Shown piece by piece: positions 16,473 through 25,510 of a stretch of 64,000 bases of DNA. The stretch is from Hydrogenophaga palleronii NBRC 102513. Its GTDB lineage: Bacteria > Pseudomonadota > Gammaproteobacteria > Burkholderiales > Burkholderiaceae_C. A program made the translations under genes and the position numbers. Below the pieces are notes generated by a model. The model saw only the letters and a list, made by a program, of their open reading frames with translations, had not been told where the DNA came from and ran no database searches. How positions within the stretch are numbered: the first letter of the stretch is position 1; the number at the start of each line of letters is the position of its first letter. The DNA is taken from positions 62,001-126,000 of the forward strand of contig NZ_BCTJ01000008.1 in the NCBI RefSeq assembly GCF_001571225.1, read 5' to 3'.

Positions 16473-17480
16473 TCAGGCCGATTGCAGCGCGTCGTCGCGC
16501 AGCAGGGCGGCCAGGGCCTGGGTGTCGCGCACGCGTGCGCGCAGGAGGCGTTCGAAGTGGGTGGGGTCGTGCGGTTGCAGCAGGGCGGCCTCGCGCGGCA
16601 GGTGCAGGTCCCACAGGCGGGAGATCCAGAAGCGCAGCGCGCCCGCGCGCAGCAGGGCCGGCAGCAGGCTGCGCTCGGCGGCCGTGAGCGGGCGCACCGC
16701 CTGGTAGGCCGAGAGCAAGGCGAGCGAGCGCGGGGTGTCGAGCGAGCCGTCGTGTTCCTGGTCGTGCAGCACGCACCAGTCGTTGAGGCAGACCGCGATG
16801 TCGAACAGGAAGGTGTCGCAACCGGCGAAATAAAAGTCGAAGAAGCCGGTGAGCTCGCCGGCTTCGAACATGGCGTTGTCGCGGAACAGGTCGGCGTGCA
16901 CCGGGCCGCGTGGCAGGGCGGCGTAGGCCGGGCTCTGCGCCACGTGGTTCTGGTAGGCCAGCTCGGCGCGGATCAGCTCGGCCTGCGGCTCGCTGAGGAA
17001 AGGCAGCACCACCGGCACGGTCTCGTTCCACCAGGGCAGGCCACGCAGGTTGGGTTGGCTCAGCGGGAAGTCGCGCCCGACCAGGTGCATGCGCGCCAGC
17101 ATGTCGCCCACCGCCTCGCACTGGGCCACGCCGGGCGCCAGGTCGCTCTTGCCGCGCAGCTTGTTGACCACGGCGGCGGGTTTGCCCTGCACCGTGAGCA
17201 GGATCTCGCCCTGCGCATTGGCCGCCGGTGCCGGCACCGGGATGCCGCGCTCGGCCAGAAACTTCATCAGCTGCAGGTAAAACGGCAGCTGCTCGAAACC
17301 CAGGCGCTCGAACACGGTGAGCACGTGCTCCAGCGTGGCGCCATCGCGCTCGCTGGTGACGAAATAGTTGGTGTTCTCGATGCCGCCCTGGATGCCCTTG
17401 AGTTCGGTGAGATCGCCCAGTTGGAGGGTGTGCAGCAGGGCAGCGGCTTCGTCGAATGCGACTTCGGTGTAAACGGCCAT
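16473..17480 (-). CDS. thrB: Homoserine kinase (ThrB, APH-fold)
   Basis: 335-residue cytoplasmic kinase phosphorylating L-homoserine to O-phosphohomoserine for threonine synthesis. It belongs to the aminoglycoside-phosphotransferase-like ThrB class found in proteobacteria rather than the GHMP class of E. coli. Visible motifs: LTELKGIQGGIENTNYFV at the N terminus, the catalytic loop GPVHADLFRDNAMF, and the metal site FFDFYFAGCDTFLFD. It starts 10 bases after the DUF2782 gene, so the order DUF2782-thrB-membrane protein is likely one operon reading away from polA. Confidence 0.95.
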   Translation of the reverse strand: MAVYTEVAFDEAAALLHTLQLGDLTELKGIQGGIENTNYFVTSERDGATLEHVLTVFERLGFEQLPFYLQLMKFLAERGIPVPAPAANAQGEILLTVQGKPAAVVNKLRGKSDLAPGVAQCEAVGDMLARMHLVGRDFPLSQPNLRGLPWWNETVPVVLPFLSEPQAELIRAELAYQNHVAQSPAYAALPRGPVHADLFRDNAMFEAGELTGFFDFYFAGCDTFLFDIAVCLNDWCVLHDQEHDGSLDTPRSLALLSAYQAVRPLTAAERSLLPALLRAGALRFWISRLWDLHLPREAALLQPHDPTHFERLLRARVRDTQALAALLRDDALQSA

Positions 17481-17490
17481 TGGCGAGGGA

Positions 17491-17820
17491 TCAGAAGTTC
17501 AGGATGCGCCAGCTGCTGCGCCCGGCGTTGCCGCTGCGCTTGCCACCGGCGTCGGTGCCGCCCGCGTTGCCGTTGTCGGGCTGGATCTGGTAGGCGGGTG
17601 CGCCGTTCTTGGGCTGCACCTCGATGCTTTGTGTCTGCCCGCCCACGCGCAGCTCTTCGATGCGGGTGAGTTTGTCCTCGTGCGTGATGCGCTCGATGTT
17701 GTCGCGCGCCGACGCCGGTTCGCGCGGCGTCTCCGCCGGCGGCACCTGGGCCAGGGCGGGCAGGGCGAAGCACAGGCCCAGGGCGAGTGCGGCAATCGGA
17801 CGGCGGGTGGTCGGGTTCAT
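17491..17820 (-). CDS. DUF2782 family secreted protein
   Basis: 109-residue protein with an N-terminal signal peptide (MNPTTRRPIAALALGLCFAL then PALAQ). The mature part has the DUF2782 core RIEELRVGGQTQSIEVQPK ... AYQIQPDNG and ends SSWRILNF. Function unknown; the position between polA and thrB is typical of Burkholderiales. ATG 17820 is chosen over an in-frame GTG at 17838 because it starts the signal peptide cleanly and because TACAAT lies 7 bases before it on the minus strand (17832-17827), giving a probably leaderless mRNA. Confidence 0.85.
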   Translation of the reverse strand: MNPTTRRPIAALALGLCFALPALAQVPPAETPREPASARDNIERITHEDKLTRIEELRVGGQTQSIEVQPKNGAPAYQIQPDNGNAGGTDAGGKRSGNAGRSSWRILNF

Positions 17821-17959
17821 ACGGGGGATTGTAGGCACGCCGGACCGCCCACGGCGGCGCCATGGCGAAACCGGTTACCGCTGGATACGCGCCCGGGCCG
17901 GCCGGGAATCCGTGCGCGGCGTGGCCGGGAAGTGCCCTGAACTCCGCGACAATCGTGCC

Positions 17960-20800
17960 ATGTCAGACGCCCAAACCCCCGACGCCCCCGCCAACAAGAC
18001 CCTGCTGCTGGTGGACGGCTCCAGCTACCTCTACCGCGCGTTCTTCGCCGGCGGCGAGGCCATGAGCACCACGCTGCCCGACGGCACGGTGCTGAAGACC
18101 GGTGCCATCCGGATCATGATCAACATGATGCAGAAGCTGCGCAAGGACGTGCGCGCCGACTACGCGGCCTGCGTGTTCGACGCCAAGGGCCCGACCTTCC
18201 GCGATGAGCTTTACCCCGAGTACAAGGCCAACCGCTCGCCCATGCCCGACGACCTGCGCGCGCAGATCGTGCCGATTCACGAGGTGGTGAAGCTGCTGGG
18301 CTGGAAGGTGCTGGACGTGCCCGGCGTGGAGGCCGACGACGTGATCGGCACGCTGGCCCACGTGGCCTCCGGGCAGGGCATCGACTGCATCATCTCCAGC
18401 GGCGACAAGGACCTGAGCCAGCTGGTGAACGAGCACATCACGGTGATCGACACCATGAACGACCGCCGCCGCGACATCGCCGGCGTGACGGCCGAGTTCG
18501 GCGTGCCGCCCAGCCTGATGCTGGACTACCAGACGCTGGTGGGCGACCAGGTGGACAACGTGCCCGGCGTGCCCAAGGTCGGCCCGAAGACGGCGGTGAA
18601 GTGGCTCACGGAATACGGCTCGCTCGAAGCGCTGGTGGCGCGCGCGGGCGAGATCAAGGGCGCGGCGGGCGAGAACCTGCGCAACGCGCTCGACTGGCTG
18701 CCCAAGGGCCGTGAGCTGCTCACGATCAAGACCGATTGCGACCTCAACGGCCATGTGGAAGGCCTGCCGTCGCTGGAGGCCATCACCATCCTGGGCCAGG
18801 ACAGCGAGGCGCTGAAGGCCTTTGGTGAACGCTACGGCTTCAAGGGCCTGGTGCGCAGCCTGATCGAGCACGCGGTGCCGCCGGAACTGATCGAGGTGCA
18901 GCAGGCCAAGGGCAAGGCGAACGGCAAAGCCAGGGCCGGCGACGGCTCGCCGGGCCTGTTCGACGAGCCCGAGCTGGCTGGCACCGAACGCGCCAGCAAC
19001 CTGAAGTACGACACCATCCTCACCTGGCCCATGTTCGACGACTGGCTCGCGCGCGTGCAGGCCGCCGGGCTGGTGGCGCTGGACACCGAGACCACCTCGC
19101 TCGACGAGATGCGAGCCGAGATCGTCGGCATCAGCTTCAGCGTGACGCCGGGCGAAGCGGCCTACATTCCACTGCGCCACGCCGGGCCGGATGCGCCCGA
19201 ACAGCTGCCGTTCGACGAGGTGCTGGCCAGGCTCAAGCCCTGGCTGGAAGACCCGAAGAAGCACAAGCTCGGCCAGCACGTGAAGTACGACCGCCACGTG
19301 TTCGCCAACCACGGCATCGAGGTGCAAGGCTACGTGCACGACACCATGCTGCAGAGCTACGTGCTCGAAGTGCACAAGCCGCACGGTCTGGCCAGCCTGG
19401 CCGAGCGCCACCTGGGCCGCCAGGGCATCAACTACGAAGACCTGTGCGGCAAGGGCGTGCACCAGATTCCCTTTGCGCAGGTTGACGTGGCCAAGGCCGC
19501 CGAGTACTCCTGCGAAGACAGCGACCAGACGCTGGACGTGCACCTGGCCCTGTGGCCCCAGCTGCAGGCCGACGACAAGCTGCGCTTCATCTACGAACTC
19601 GAAATCGCCAGCAGCGAGGCGCTCTACCGCATCGAGCGCAACGGCGTGCTGATCGACGCGCCCACGCTGGCGGCACAAAGCCACGAACTCGGCCAGCGCA
19701 TCGTCGAGCTCGAACAGGAGGCCTACGCCATCGCCGGCCAGCCTTTCAACCTCGGCAGCCCCAAGCAGCTGGGCGAAATCTTCTTCGACAAGCTGGGCCT
19801 GCCGGTCATCAAGAAAACCGCCACCGGCGCGCGCAGCACCGACGAGGAGGTGCTGGAGAAACTGGCCGAGGACTACCCGCTGCCGGCCAAGATCCTGGAG
19901 TACCGCGGCCTGTCCAAGCTCAAGGGCACCTACACCGACAAGCTAGCGCAACTCGCCCTGCCGCGCACCGGCCGCGTGCACACGCACTACGCGCAGGCGG
20001 TGGCGGTGACCGGGCGCCTGTCCAGCAACGACCCGAACCTGCAGAACATCCCGATCCGCACGCCCGAAGGCCGACGCGTGCGCGAGGCCTTCGTGGCCCC
20101 GGCCGGCCATGTGATCGCCAGCGCCGACTACTCGCAGATCGAGCTGCGCATCATGGCCCACATCAGCGAAGACGCGGCCCTGCTGCGCGCCTTTCACGAC
20201 GGCCTGGACGTGCACCGCGCCACCGCCGCCGAGGTCTTCGGCCTGGAGCCGGCGCAGGTCAGCAGCGAGCAGCGGCGTTATGCCAAGGTGATCAACTTCG
20301 GCCTGATCTACGGCATGGGCACCTTCGGCCTGGCCAAGGCCCTGGGCATCGACAACACCGCGGCCAAGAACTACATCGCGCGGTACTTCGAGCGCTTCGA
20401 GGGCGTGAAACGCTACATGGACGAGACGCGCCAGCGCGCCAAGGACATGGGCTACATCGAGACCGTGTTCGGCCGGCGCCTGGTGCTGCCCGACATCAAG
20501 AACGCCAAGGGCGCGAAGCTGTCGGCGCTGGAGCGGCAGGCCATCAACGCGCCCATGCAGGGCACGGCGGCCGACCTGATCAAGCTCAGCATGGTGGCGG
20601 TGCAGGCTGCGCTGGACGCGCAGGGCCGGCACACGAAGATGATCATGCAGGTGCACGACGAACTGGTGTTCGAGGTGCCCGAGGCCGAAGTCGACTGGCT
20701 CAAGACCGAGATCCCGAGCCTCATGGCCGGCGTGGCGGCGCTCAAGGTGCCGCTGCTGGCCGAGGTGGGGGTGGGACCGAACTGGGACAAAGCACATTGA
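17960..20800 (+). CDS. polA: DNA polymerase I
   Basis: 946-residue repair and Okazaki-fragment polymerase. Residues about 10-310 form the 5'-3' exonuclease (LLLVDGSSYLYRAFFAG, GVEADDVIGTLA, SSGDKDLSQLV, YQTLVGDQVDNVPGV). A 3'-5' proofreading domain follows, with its acidic motif intact (VALDTETTSLDEM). The polymerase domain has motif A DYSQIELRIMAHIS, motif B RRYAKVINFGLIYG and motif C QVHDELVFEV. ATG 17960 precedes a normal N terminus; GACAAT at 17948-17953 ends 6 bases before it and no Shine-Dalgarno is visible, so the mRNA is likely leaderless. Divergent from the DUF2782-thrB operon. Repeat copy B abuts its stop codon. Confidence 0.98.
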   Translation: MSDAQTPDAPANKTLLLVDGSSYLYRAFFAGGEAMSTTLPDGTVLKTGAIRIMINMMQKLRKDVRADYAACVFDAKGPTFRDELYPEYKANRSPMPDDLRAQIVPIHEVVKLLGWKVLDVPGVEADDVIGTLAHVASGQGIDCIISSGDKDLSQLVNEHITVIDTMNDRRRDIAGVTAEFGVPPSLMLDYQTLVGDQVDNVPGVPKVGPKTAVKWLTEYGSLEALVARAGEIKGAAGENLRNALDWLPKGRELLTIKTDCDLNGHVEGLPSLEAITILGQDSEALKAFGERYGFKGLVRSLIEHAVPPELIEVQQAKGKANGKARAGDGSPGLFDEPELAGTERASNLKYDTILTWPMFDDWLARVQAAGLVALDTETTSLDEMRAEIVGISFSVTPGEAAYIPLRHAGPDAPEQLPFDEVLARLKPWLEDPKKHKLGQHVKYDRHVFANHGIEVQGYVHDTMLQSYVLEVHKPHGLASLAERHLGRQGINYEDLCGKGVHQIPFAQVDVAKAAEYSCEDSDQTLDVHLALWPQLQADDKLRFIYELEIASSEALYRIERNGVLIDAPTLAAQSHELGQRIVELEQEAYAIAGQPFNLGSPKQLGEIFFDKLGLPVIKKTATGARSTDEEVLEKLAEDYPLPAKILEYRGLSKLKGTYTDKLAQLALPRTGRVHTHYAQAVAVTGRLSSNDPNLQNIPIRTPEGRRVREAFVAPAGHVIASADYSQIELRIMAHISEDAALLRAFHDGLDVHRATAAEVFGLEPAQVSSEQRRYAKVINFGLIYGMGTFGLAKALGIDNTAAKNYIARYFERFEGVKRYMDETRQRAKDMGYIETVFGRRLVLPDIKNAKGAKLSALERQAINAPMQGTAADLIKLSMVAVQAALDAQGRHTKMIMQVHDELVFEVPEAEVDWLKTEIPSLMAGVAALKVPLLAEVGVGPNWDKAH

Positions 20801-20893
20801 GGGCTCCCCCCCCGCGCCGCCTGTGGCGTCACCCCCTGAGGGGGGCGGTGCCTGCGGCCCGGCGGAGTCGGTTCCGCGGCACCTCTGGAGGAC
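20801..20893 (+). repeat. Stop-codon-abutting intergenic repeat, copy B
   Basis: Begins at the first base after the polA stop: a long C-run, GCGCCGCCTGTGGCGTCA, the stem CCCCCTGAGGGGG, then CGGCGGAGTCGGTTCCGCGG and ACCTCTGGAGGAC. It matches copy A (inverted) and copy C. The remaining bases to 20971 hold only the ribosome site (AAGGAGACACG) of the next gene. Confidence 0.8.
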
Positions 20894-20971
20894 GGCCCTT
20901 CCGGCGGCTTTGAACTTCACGCGCGGGAGGGAGTCAGTTATTTTTTCAACCCAGAAGAAGGAGACACGACG

Positions 20972-21871
20972 ATGCTCGAACAAAAACACGTGCAGGACCT
21001 GGAGGCCTTGTTGCCCGGCCAGTCCACCGCACAGGGTGCCACCCGCCGCACCGCGCTCAAGGCCGCGCTGGGTGTGGGTTACGCCGCCTCGGCGCTGCCA
21101 CTGATGGCGCAGACGGCGATCAAGACGCCGGCCGACGGCCTGACGGTGGGTGAGGTGGCGATCGACGTCAACGGCCACCAGATGCATGCCTACCGCGCCG
21201 CGCCGGCGGGCAAGACCGGCTTGCCGGTGGTGCTGGTGCTGTCCGAGATCTTCGGCGTGCACGAGTACATCGCCGACACCGCGCGCCGCTTTGCCAAGGC
21301 CGGTTACCTGGCCATTGCGCCCGAGCTGTTCGAGCGCCAGGGTGATGCGCAGAGCTACGGCGAAATGGCCAAGCTGATCGCCGAGGTGATCTCCAAGGTG
21401 CCCGATGAGCAGGTGCTGGGCGACCTGGACGCCGCCGTGAAGTGGGCCGGTGCCAACGGTGGCGACACCAGCAAGCTGGCCGTCACCGGCTTTTGCTGGG
21501 GCGGGCGCCAGACCTGGCTGTACGCCGCGCACAACCCGGCGGTGAAAGCCGGCGTGGCCTGGTACGGCCGCCTGGTGGGCGATGCGACCCCGCTCAACCC
21601 GCGCCAGCCGCTGGACGTGGCGGGCAAGCTGCATGGCCCGGTGCTGGGCCTGTACGGCGCGGCCGACACCGGCATTCCGCTGGACACGGTGGAGAAGATG
21701 AAGGCGGCGCTGGCTGCGGGCAATGCGGCGTCCAAGGCGTCGAGCTTCGTGGTCTACCCGGACGCGCCGCACGCCTTCCACGCCGACTACCGCCCGAGCT
21801 ACCGCAAGGAAGCGGCCGACGACGGCTGGAAGCGCGCCCTGGCCTGGTTCAAGCAGCACGGCGTGGCCTGA
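20972..21871 (+). CDS. Dienelactone hydrolase family protein, Tat-exported
   Basis: 299-residue alpha/beta hydrolase of the dienelactone hydrolase family. The catalytic triad is visible: nucleophile Cys in VTGFCWGGRQTW, Asp in GLYGAADTGIP and His in PDAPHAFHADYRPSY. The N terminus carries TRRTALKAALGVGYAASALPLMAQ-like features: a twin-arginine, a hydrophobic stretch and a possible AQ cleavage site, so it probably acts in the periplasm. Substrates of these carboxymethylenebutenolidase-like proteins vary widely, and no catechol pathway genes are nearby. Strong ribosome site AAGGAGA 9 bases before ATG 20972. It is followed by a good terminator, so it is monocistronic. Confidence 0.88.
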   Translation: MLEQKHVQDLEALLPGQSTAQGATRRTALKAALGVGYAASALPLMAQTAIKTPADGLTVGEVAIDVNGHQMHAYRAAPAGKTGLPVVLVLSEIFGVHEYIADTARRFAKAGYLAIAPELFERQGDAQSYGEMAKLIAEVISKVPDEQVLGDLDAAVKWAGANGGDTSKLAVTGFCWGGRQTWLYAAHNPAVKAGVAWYGRLVGDATPLNPRQPLDVAGKLHGPVLGLYGAADTGIPLDTVEKMKAALAAGNAASKASSFVVYPDAPHAFHADYRPSYRKEAADDGWKRALAWFKQHGVA

Positions 21872-21898
21872 CGCGTCTCGCCGCGCCACATGCCCCGG

Positions 21899-21924
21899 GG
21901 GCCGCTGACCAGCGGCCCTTTTTT
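21899..21924 (+). terminator. Rho-independent terminator
   Basis: GGGCCGCT, loop GACC, AGCGGCCC, followed by six Ts. Confidence 0.9.
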
Positions 21925-22025
21925 ATGCCGGCAGCGAACACCGGCGATGGCCCGGGGTGCGGCGGCGGCGGGGCCGGTCTGTGCTTGCACGACAATCGGA
22001 GCACTGGTGAATCGAACGATAGAAC

Positions 22026-22844
22026 ATGACCCTGATTGCGATCCTGATCGGAACCATTGCCGCTGGCGTGGGCAGCGTCTGGCTGGCGGCCCTGCTGGGC
22101 ATGGCCATGCTGGCGCGTTACACCCAGCACATGCTGAGCCTGGCGGCCGGCGCACTCATGGCCACCGCCTTCATGCACCTGCTGCCCGAGGCCTTCGAGA
22201 GCGAGGCCGGTGCCCACGAGCTGTTTGCCATGCTGCTGGGCGGCCTGGTGTTCTTTTTCCTGCTCGACAAGGCCGAGCTGTGGCACCACGGGCATGAACA
22301 CAACCAGGACGAAGCCGATGCCGCGCACGCGCATGGCCACGCCGCCCATGGGCACGGCCACGGCCATGCCCACCATCACCATCACGACCATGGGCCACGC
22401 TCCGGTGGCTGGGCGGTGCTGGCGGGCGACAGCGTGCACGCCTTTGGCGACGGCATCCTGATCGCCTCGGCCTTCATGGCCGACATGCGCCTGGGTGTGG
22501 TGGCGGCCCTGGCCGTGCTGGCGCACGAGGTGCCGCACCACATGGGTGATCTGGTGGTGCTGCGCCACACCTCGCGCAACTCGCGCGCGGCGCTGGTCAA
22601 GGTGTCGCTGGCAGGCACCGTCACCGCGCTCGGCGGCCTGGTGGGTTACTTCATGCTCAACCAGCTGCAGGACTACCTGCCGTACTTCCTGGTCGCCGCG
22701 TCCAGCAGCTTCGTCTACGTGGCGCTGGCCGACCTGATTCCCCAGCTGCAGAAACGCCTGAGCCTGGCGGCCACGGTGGCGCAGATCGCCTGGCTGCTCG
22801 TCGGCATCGGGCTGGTGACGCTGGTGAGCGGCCTCGCACACTGA
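22026..22844 (+). CDS. ZIP family divalent metal transporter
   Basis: 272-residue inner-membrane importer of the ZIP family (zinc, iron or similar), about eight helices. The metal-binding helices are recognisable: HAFGDGILIASAF in helix IV and LAVLAHEVPHHMGDLVVL in helix V. The variable loop between helices III and IV is extraordinarily His-rich (about 20 His from HHGHEHNQ to HHHHHDHG), suggesting metal sensing or buffering. A GACAAT element at 21991-21996 could be the -10. It converges on the histidine kinase gene with a 24-base gap and no obvious terminator. Confidence 0.93.
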   Translation: MTLIAILIGTIAAGVGSVWLAALLGMAMLARYTQHMLSLAAGALMATAFMHLLPEAFESEAGAHELFAMLLGGLVFFFLLDKAELWHHGHEHNQDEADAAHAHGHAAHGHGHGHAHHHHHDHGPRSGGWAVLAGDSVHAFGDGILIASAFMADMRLGVVAALAVLAHEVPHHMGDLVVLRHTSRNSRAALVKVSLAGTVTALGGLVGYFMLNQLQDYLPYFLVAASSSFVYVALADLIPQLQKRLSLAATVAQIAWLLVGIGLVTLVSGLAH

Positions 22845-22868
22845 GGCCGCGGGGGCAGCGCCCGCCCC

Positions 22869-25484
22869 TCAGGCCTTGCCGTTCTCGCGTGCGGGCGGTG
22901 TGCCCAGTGCGGCGGGGGCGGGCATGGCGTCACCGAACGAAAAGCGGAACTGAGCGCCCGCGCCGAGCTGGCCGTCGCCATGGATCTGGCCACCATGGCG
23001 CTCGATGATGCGGCGCACCGTGGCCAGGCCGATGCCCGAGCCCTCGAACTCGCTCGGCATGTGCAGGCGCTGGAAGGGCTTGAACAGCTTGTCCGCGTAG
23101 GCCATCTCAAAGCCGACACCGTTGTCGCGCACGAAGAACATGGGCTGCTCCGACGCCTGCGCCGGCAGCTGGCCCCATTCGAGCACGGCGGGCTCGCGGT
23201 CACGCGTGTACTTGAACGCGTTGGACAACAGGTTCTCCAGCGCAATGCGCGCCAGGTGCGGGTCGCAATGCGCACGCAGGTCCGGGGCAATGAGCAGCTC
23301 GATGGCGCGCCCGGGCTGTTGCTGGTGCTCCCGCTGCAGGATCTCCTCGACCATGGCGCTCAGGTCCACCATCTGGCGCTGCAGCACGCCCTGGCTCACG
23401 CGGGCGAGCGCCAGCAGGTCGCCGATCAGCGAGCCCATGCGCTGCGTGGACATGAGCACCCGGTCGAACAGCTGGCGCTCCTCGGCGCTCAGGCGCGGGC
23501 CCAGGGATTCGTCGAGCAGGCGGGTGAAGCCGTCGATGGAACGCAGGGGCGATTTCAGGTCGTGTGAGACCGAGTAGGCGAACGAGTCGAGTTCGGCGTT
23601 GAGCAATTGCAGGTCGGCGGTGCGCTCGCGCACGCGCTGCTCCAGCGTCTGGTTGAGACGGTGGATTTCGCGGTCGCGCCGCAGGCGCACCAGCTCGGCG
23701 TTGGCGCGGCTGGCAAAGATGGCGATCAGGGCCTGGACGTCCGGGCGCAGTTCCTCCGGTGAGCGCCAGAGCGCGAACAGCACGCCGATCGCAGTGCCGT
23801 CGGCGTCGCGCAGCGCTTTGCCCAGGTAGGCCTCGCAGCCTGAGGCGATCAGGCCGGTGGCCTGCGGATACCGCTGCGCCAGGCCCTGGGGGCAGACCAG
23901 CATGTCTTGCTGTTGCAAGGTGGTCTCGCAGGGCGTGGCGTCGATGGCGAAGCTGAAGTTGGGACGCGTCTGTCCGTCCTGCCGGATCGCGAGGCTGCGC
24001 ACCCGCCCGTCGTCGCGGCATTCGCCGACCACCACCATGTCCGCGCCAATGGATTCGCAGAGGTGGCGGGTGAGGGCGCTGAAGAAGGCTTCGCCGGTTT
24101 CGGTGGCCACGCCCCGCGCGACGTTGAGCAGCAGCGACTCGCGCTTTTTCTCCGCGCTGATGTTGACGCTGCAGGCCAGGATGCAGGGCTCGCCGTCGAT
24201 CTCGATCAGCTCGGCCGACACACGCACGTCAACCAGCGAACCGTCCTTGTGGCGCATGCTGGTTTCGTAGCCGTTCACGTGGCCGTCGCGCTGCAGGCGG
24301 GTGACGAAAGCCTGGCGGTCGTCCTGCGTGAGCCAGGCGCCGATGTCCACCGCGGTGCGGCCCATGATCTCTTCGGGCATCAGCCCCTGGGCGTGTTCCT
24401 TGGTGCTGTTGACCTCGATCACCGTGCCGTCCGACAGCCGCGAGATCGTCATGTTCAACGGGCTGAAGCGGAAGGCCTTGGCGAAGCGCTCCTCGGAGCG
24501 GCGCAGGCGCTCCATGACTTCGTTCTGCGCGCTCACGTCGTGGATGCTGGTGATGATCAGCTTGTCCTCGCGGTCGTTGCCCATTTCGCTCGAGATCAGG
24601 ACATCGAAATGGCTGCCGTCCGCGCGCATGCAGCGCACCGGGTACTGCTCGGCGCGGCGCGCGGCGAACAGGAGGCTGAGGTAGTCGTCGCGGTGCGCCG
24701 GGACGGCCCAGAGGAAGTTGTCCTGGCGGCCCAGCACCTGGGCGCGGGTGAAGCCGAAGCAGCGCTCGAAGGCGGGGTTGACGTCGAGGATCATGCCCGA
24801 GCGCGCCGACTGCGCCATCATCGGGCCCGGGCTGGTGCGGAAGATGCGCGCAAAACGTTCCAGGTTGCGGTCGCGCTCCTGTTCGGTTTTCCTGCGCAGC
24901 TCCAGTTCCTCACGCTGCCGCTCGAACGCCTCGCGCAGCTGGCGGCCGCTGTGGTGCACCATCACGCCGACCACCACCACGGTGACCGAGTGGGTGATCC
25001 AGACCCGCAGGCCGACCTCGAAGTAGGGCGTGGCGCTGAACCAGCCATTGACCTCGGCGTAGGTCAGCACACCCATGGCGCCCACGCTCGCGAGCACGGT
25101 GACGATCAGCGCGCGGCGCCCGAGGAAGATGCCGGCACCGGCCACCGCCGCGACGAACAGAAATCCCACCGCGGTGCGCACCGAACCGTAGCTGATCACC
25201 GAGAGTACAGCGGTGCACAGCGTGCCCAGCACCATCAGATGGGCCACATAGCGCGTGCGGTCCGTACGCACCAGACCGTAGGCGATGGCGGCCACCGCCA
25301 CCAGGCAGGCGGCGATCCAGGCCTCGCGCTGGCCGGGAATGGCGAACACCAGGTCGATTACCAGCACCACCAGCGCGGCCAGGCCTGTGAGCAGCGCGAG
25401 CAGTTCCAGTATGCGTTTGGGGGGCTCCTGGCCGGGCGTTGTTGAAGTGGCGGGTTCCCGGGGGCGCAGGCGTGGGCGTGGCAT
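22869..25484 (-). CDS. Orphan sensor histidine kinase (MASE-like TM, PAS, PAS, GAF, HisKA, HATPase)
   Basis: 871 residues. Five or six membrane helices span about residues 25-190, ending in a coiled-coil linker (REAFERQREELELRRKTEQE). Two PAS domains follow (ILDVNPAFERCFGFTRAQVLG; VIEVNSTKEHAQGLMPEEIMG), then a GAF-like domain and a second coiled coil. HisKA has the phospho-acceptor His641 in SVSHDLKSPLRSIDGF; HATPase_c has the N box LENLLSNAFKYT, G1 RDNGVGFE and G2 GSGIGLATVRR. This kinase core is of the phytochrome-associated type. ATG 25484 is preferred because it lies 26 bases after the sulfurtransferase stop; an upstream ATG would overlap that gene. No response regulator is adjacent. Confidence 0.9.
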   Translation of the reverse strand: MPRPRLRPREPATSTTPGQEPPKRILELLALLTGLAALVVLVIDLVFAIPGQREAWIAACLVAVAAIAYGLVRTDRTRYVAHLMVLGTLCTAVLSVISYGSVRTAVGFLFVAAVAGAGIFLGRRALIVTVLASVGAMGVLTYAEVNGWFSATPYFEVGLRVWITHSVTVVVVGVMVHHSGRQLREAFERQREELELRRKTEQERDRNLERFARIFRTSPGPMMAQSARSGMILDVNPAFERCFGFTRAQVLGRQDNFLWAVPAHRDDYLSLLFAARRAEQYPVRCMRADGSHFDVLISSEMGNDREDKLIITSIHDVSAQNEVMERLRRSEERFAKAFRFSPLNMTISRLSDGTVIEVNSTKEHAQGLMPEEIMGRTAVDIGAWLTQDDRQAFVTRLQRDGHVNGYETSMRHKDGSLVDVRVSAELIEIDGEPCILACSVNISAEKKRESLLLNVARGVATETGEAFFSALTRHLCESIGADMVVVGECRDDGRVRSLAIRQDGQTRPNFSFAIDATPCETTLQQQDMLVCPQGLAQRYPQATGLIASGCEAYLGKALRDADGTAIGVLFALWRSPEELRPDVQALIAIFASRANAELVRLRRDREIHRLNQTLEQRVRERTADLQLLNAELDSFAYSVSHDLKSPLRSIDGFTRLLDESLGPRLSAEERQLFDRVLMSTQRMGSLIGDLLALARVSQGVLQRQMVDLSAMVEEILQREHQQQPGRAIELLIAPDLRAHCDPHLARIALENLLSNAFKYTRDREPAVLEWGQLPAQASEQPMFFVRDNGVGFEMAYADKLFKPFQRLHMPSEFEGSGIGLATVRRIIERHGGQIHGDGQLGAGAQFRFSFGDAMPAPAALGTPPARENGKA

Positions 25485-25510
25485 GGGCAGTGGATGTCTG
25501 GAGTGAGGTC

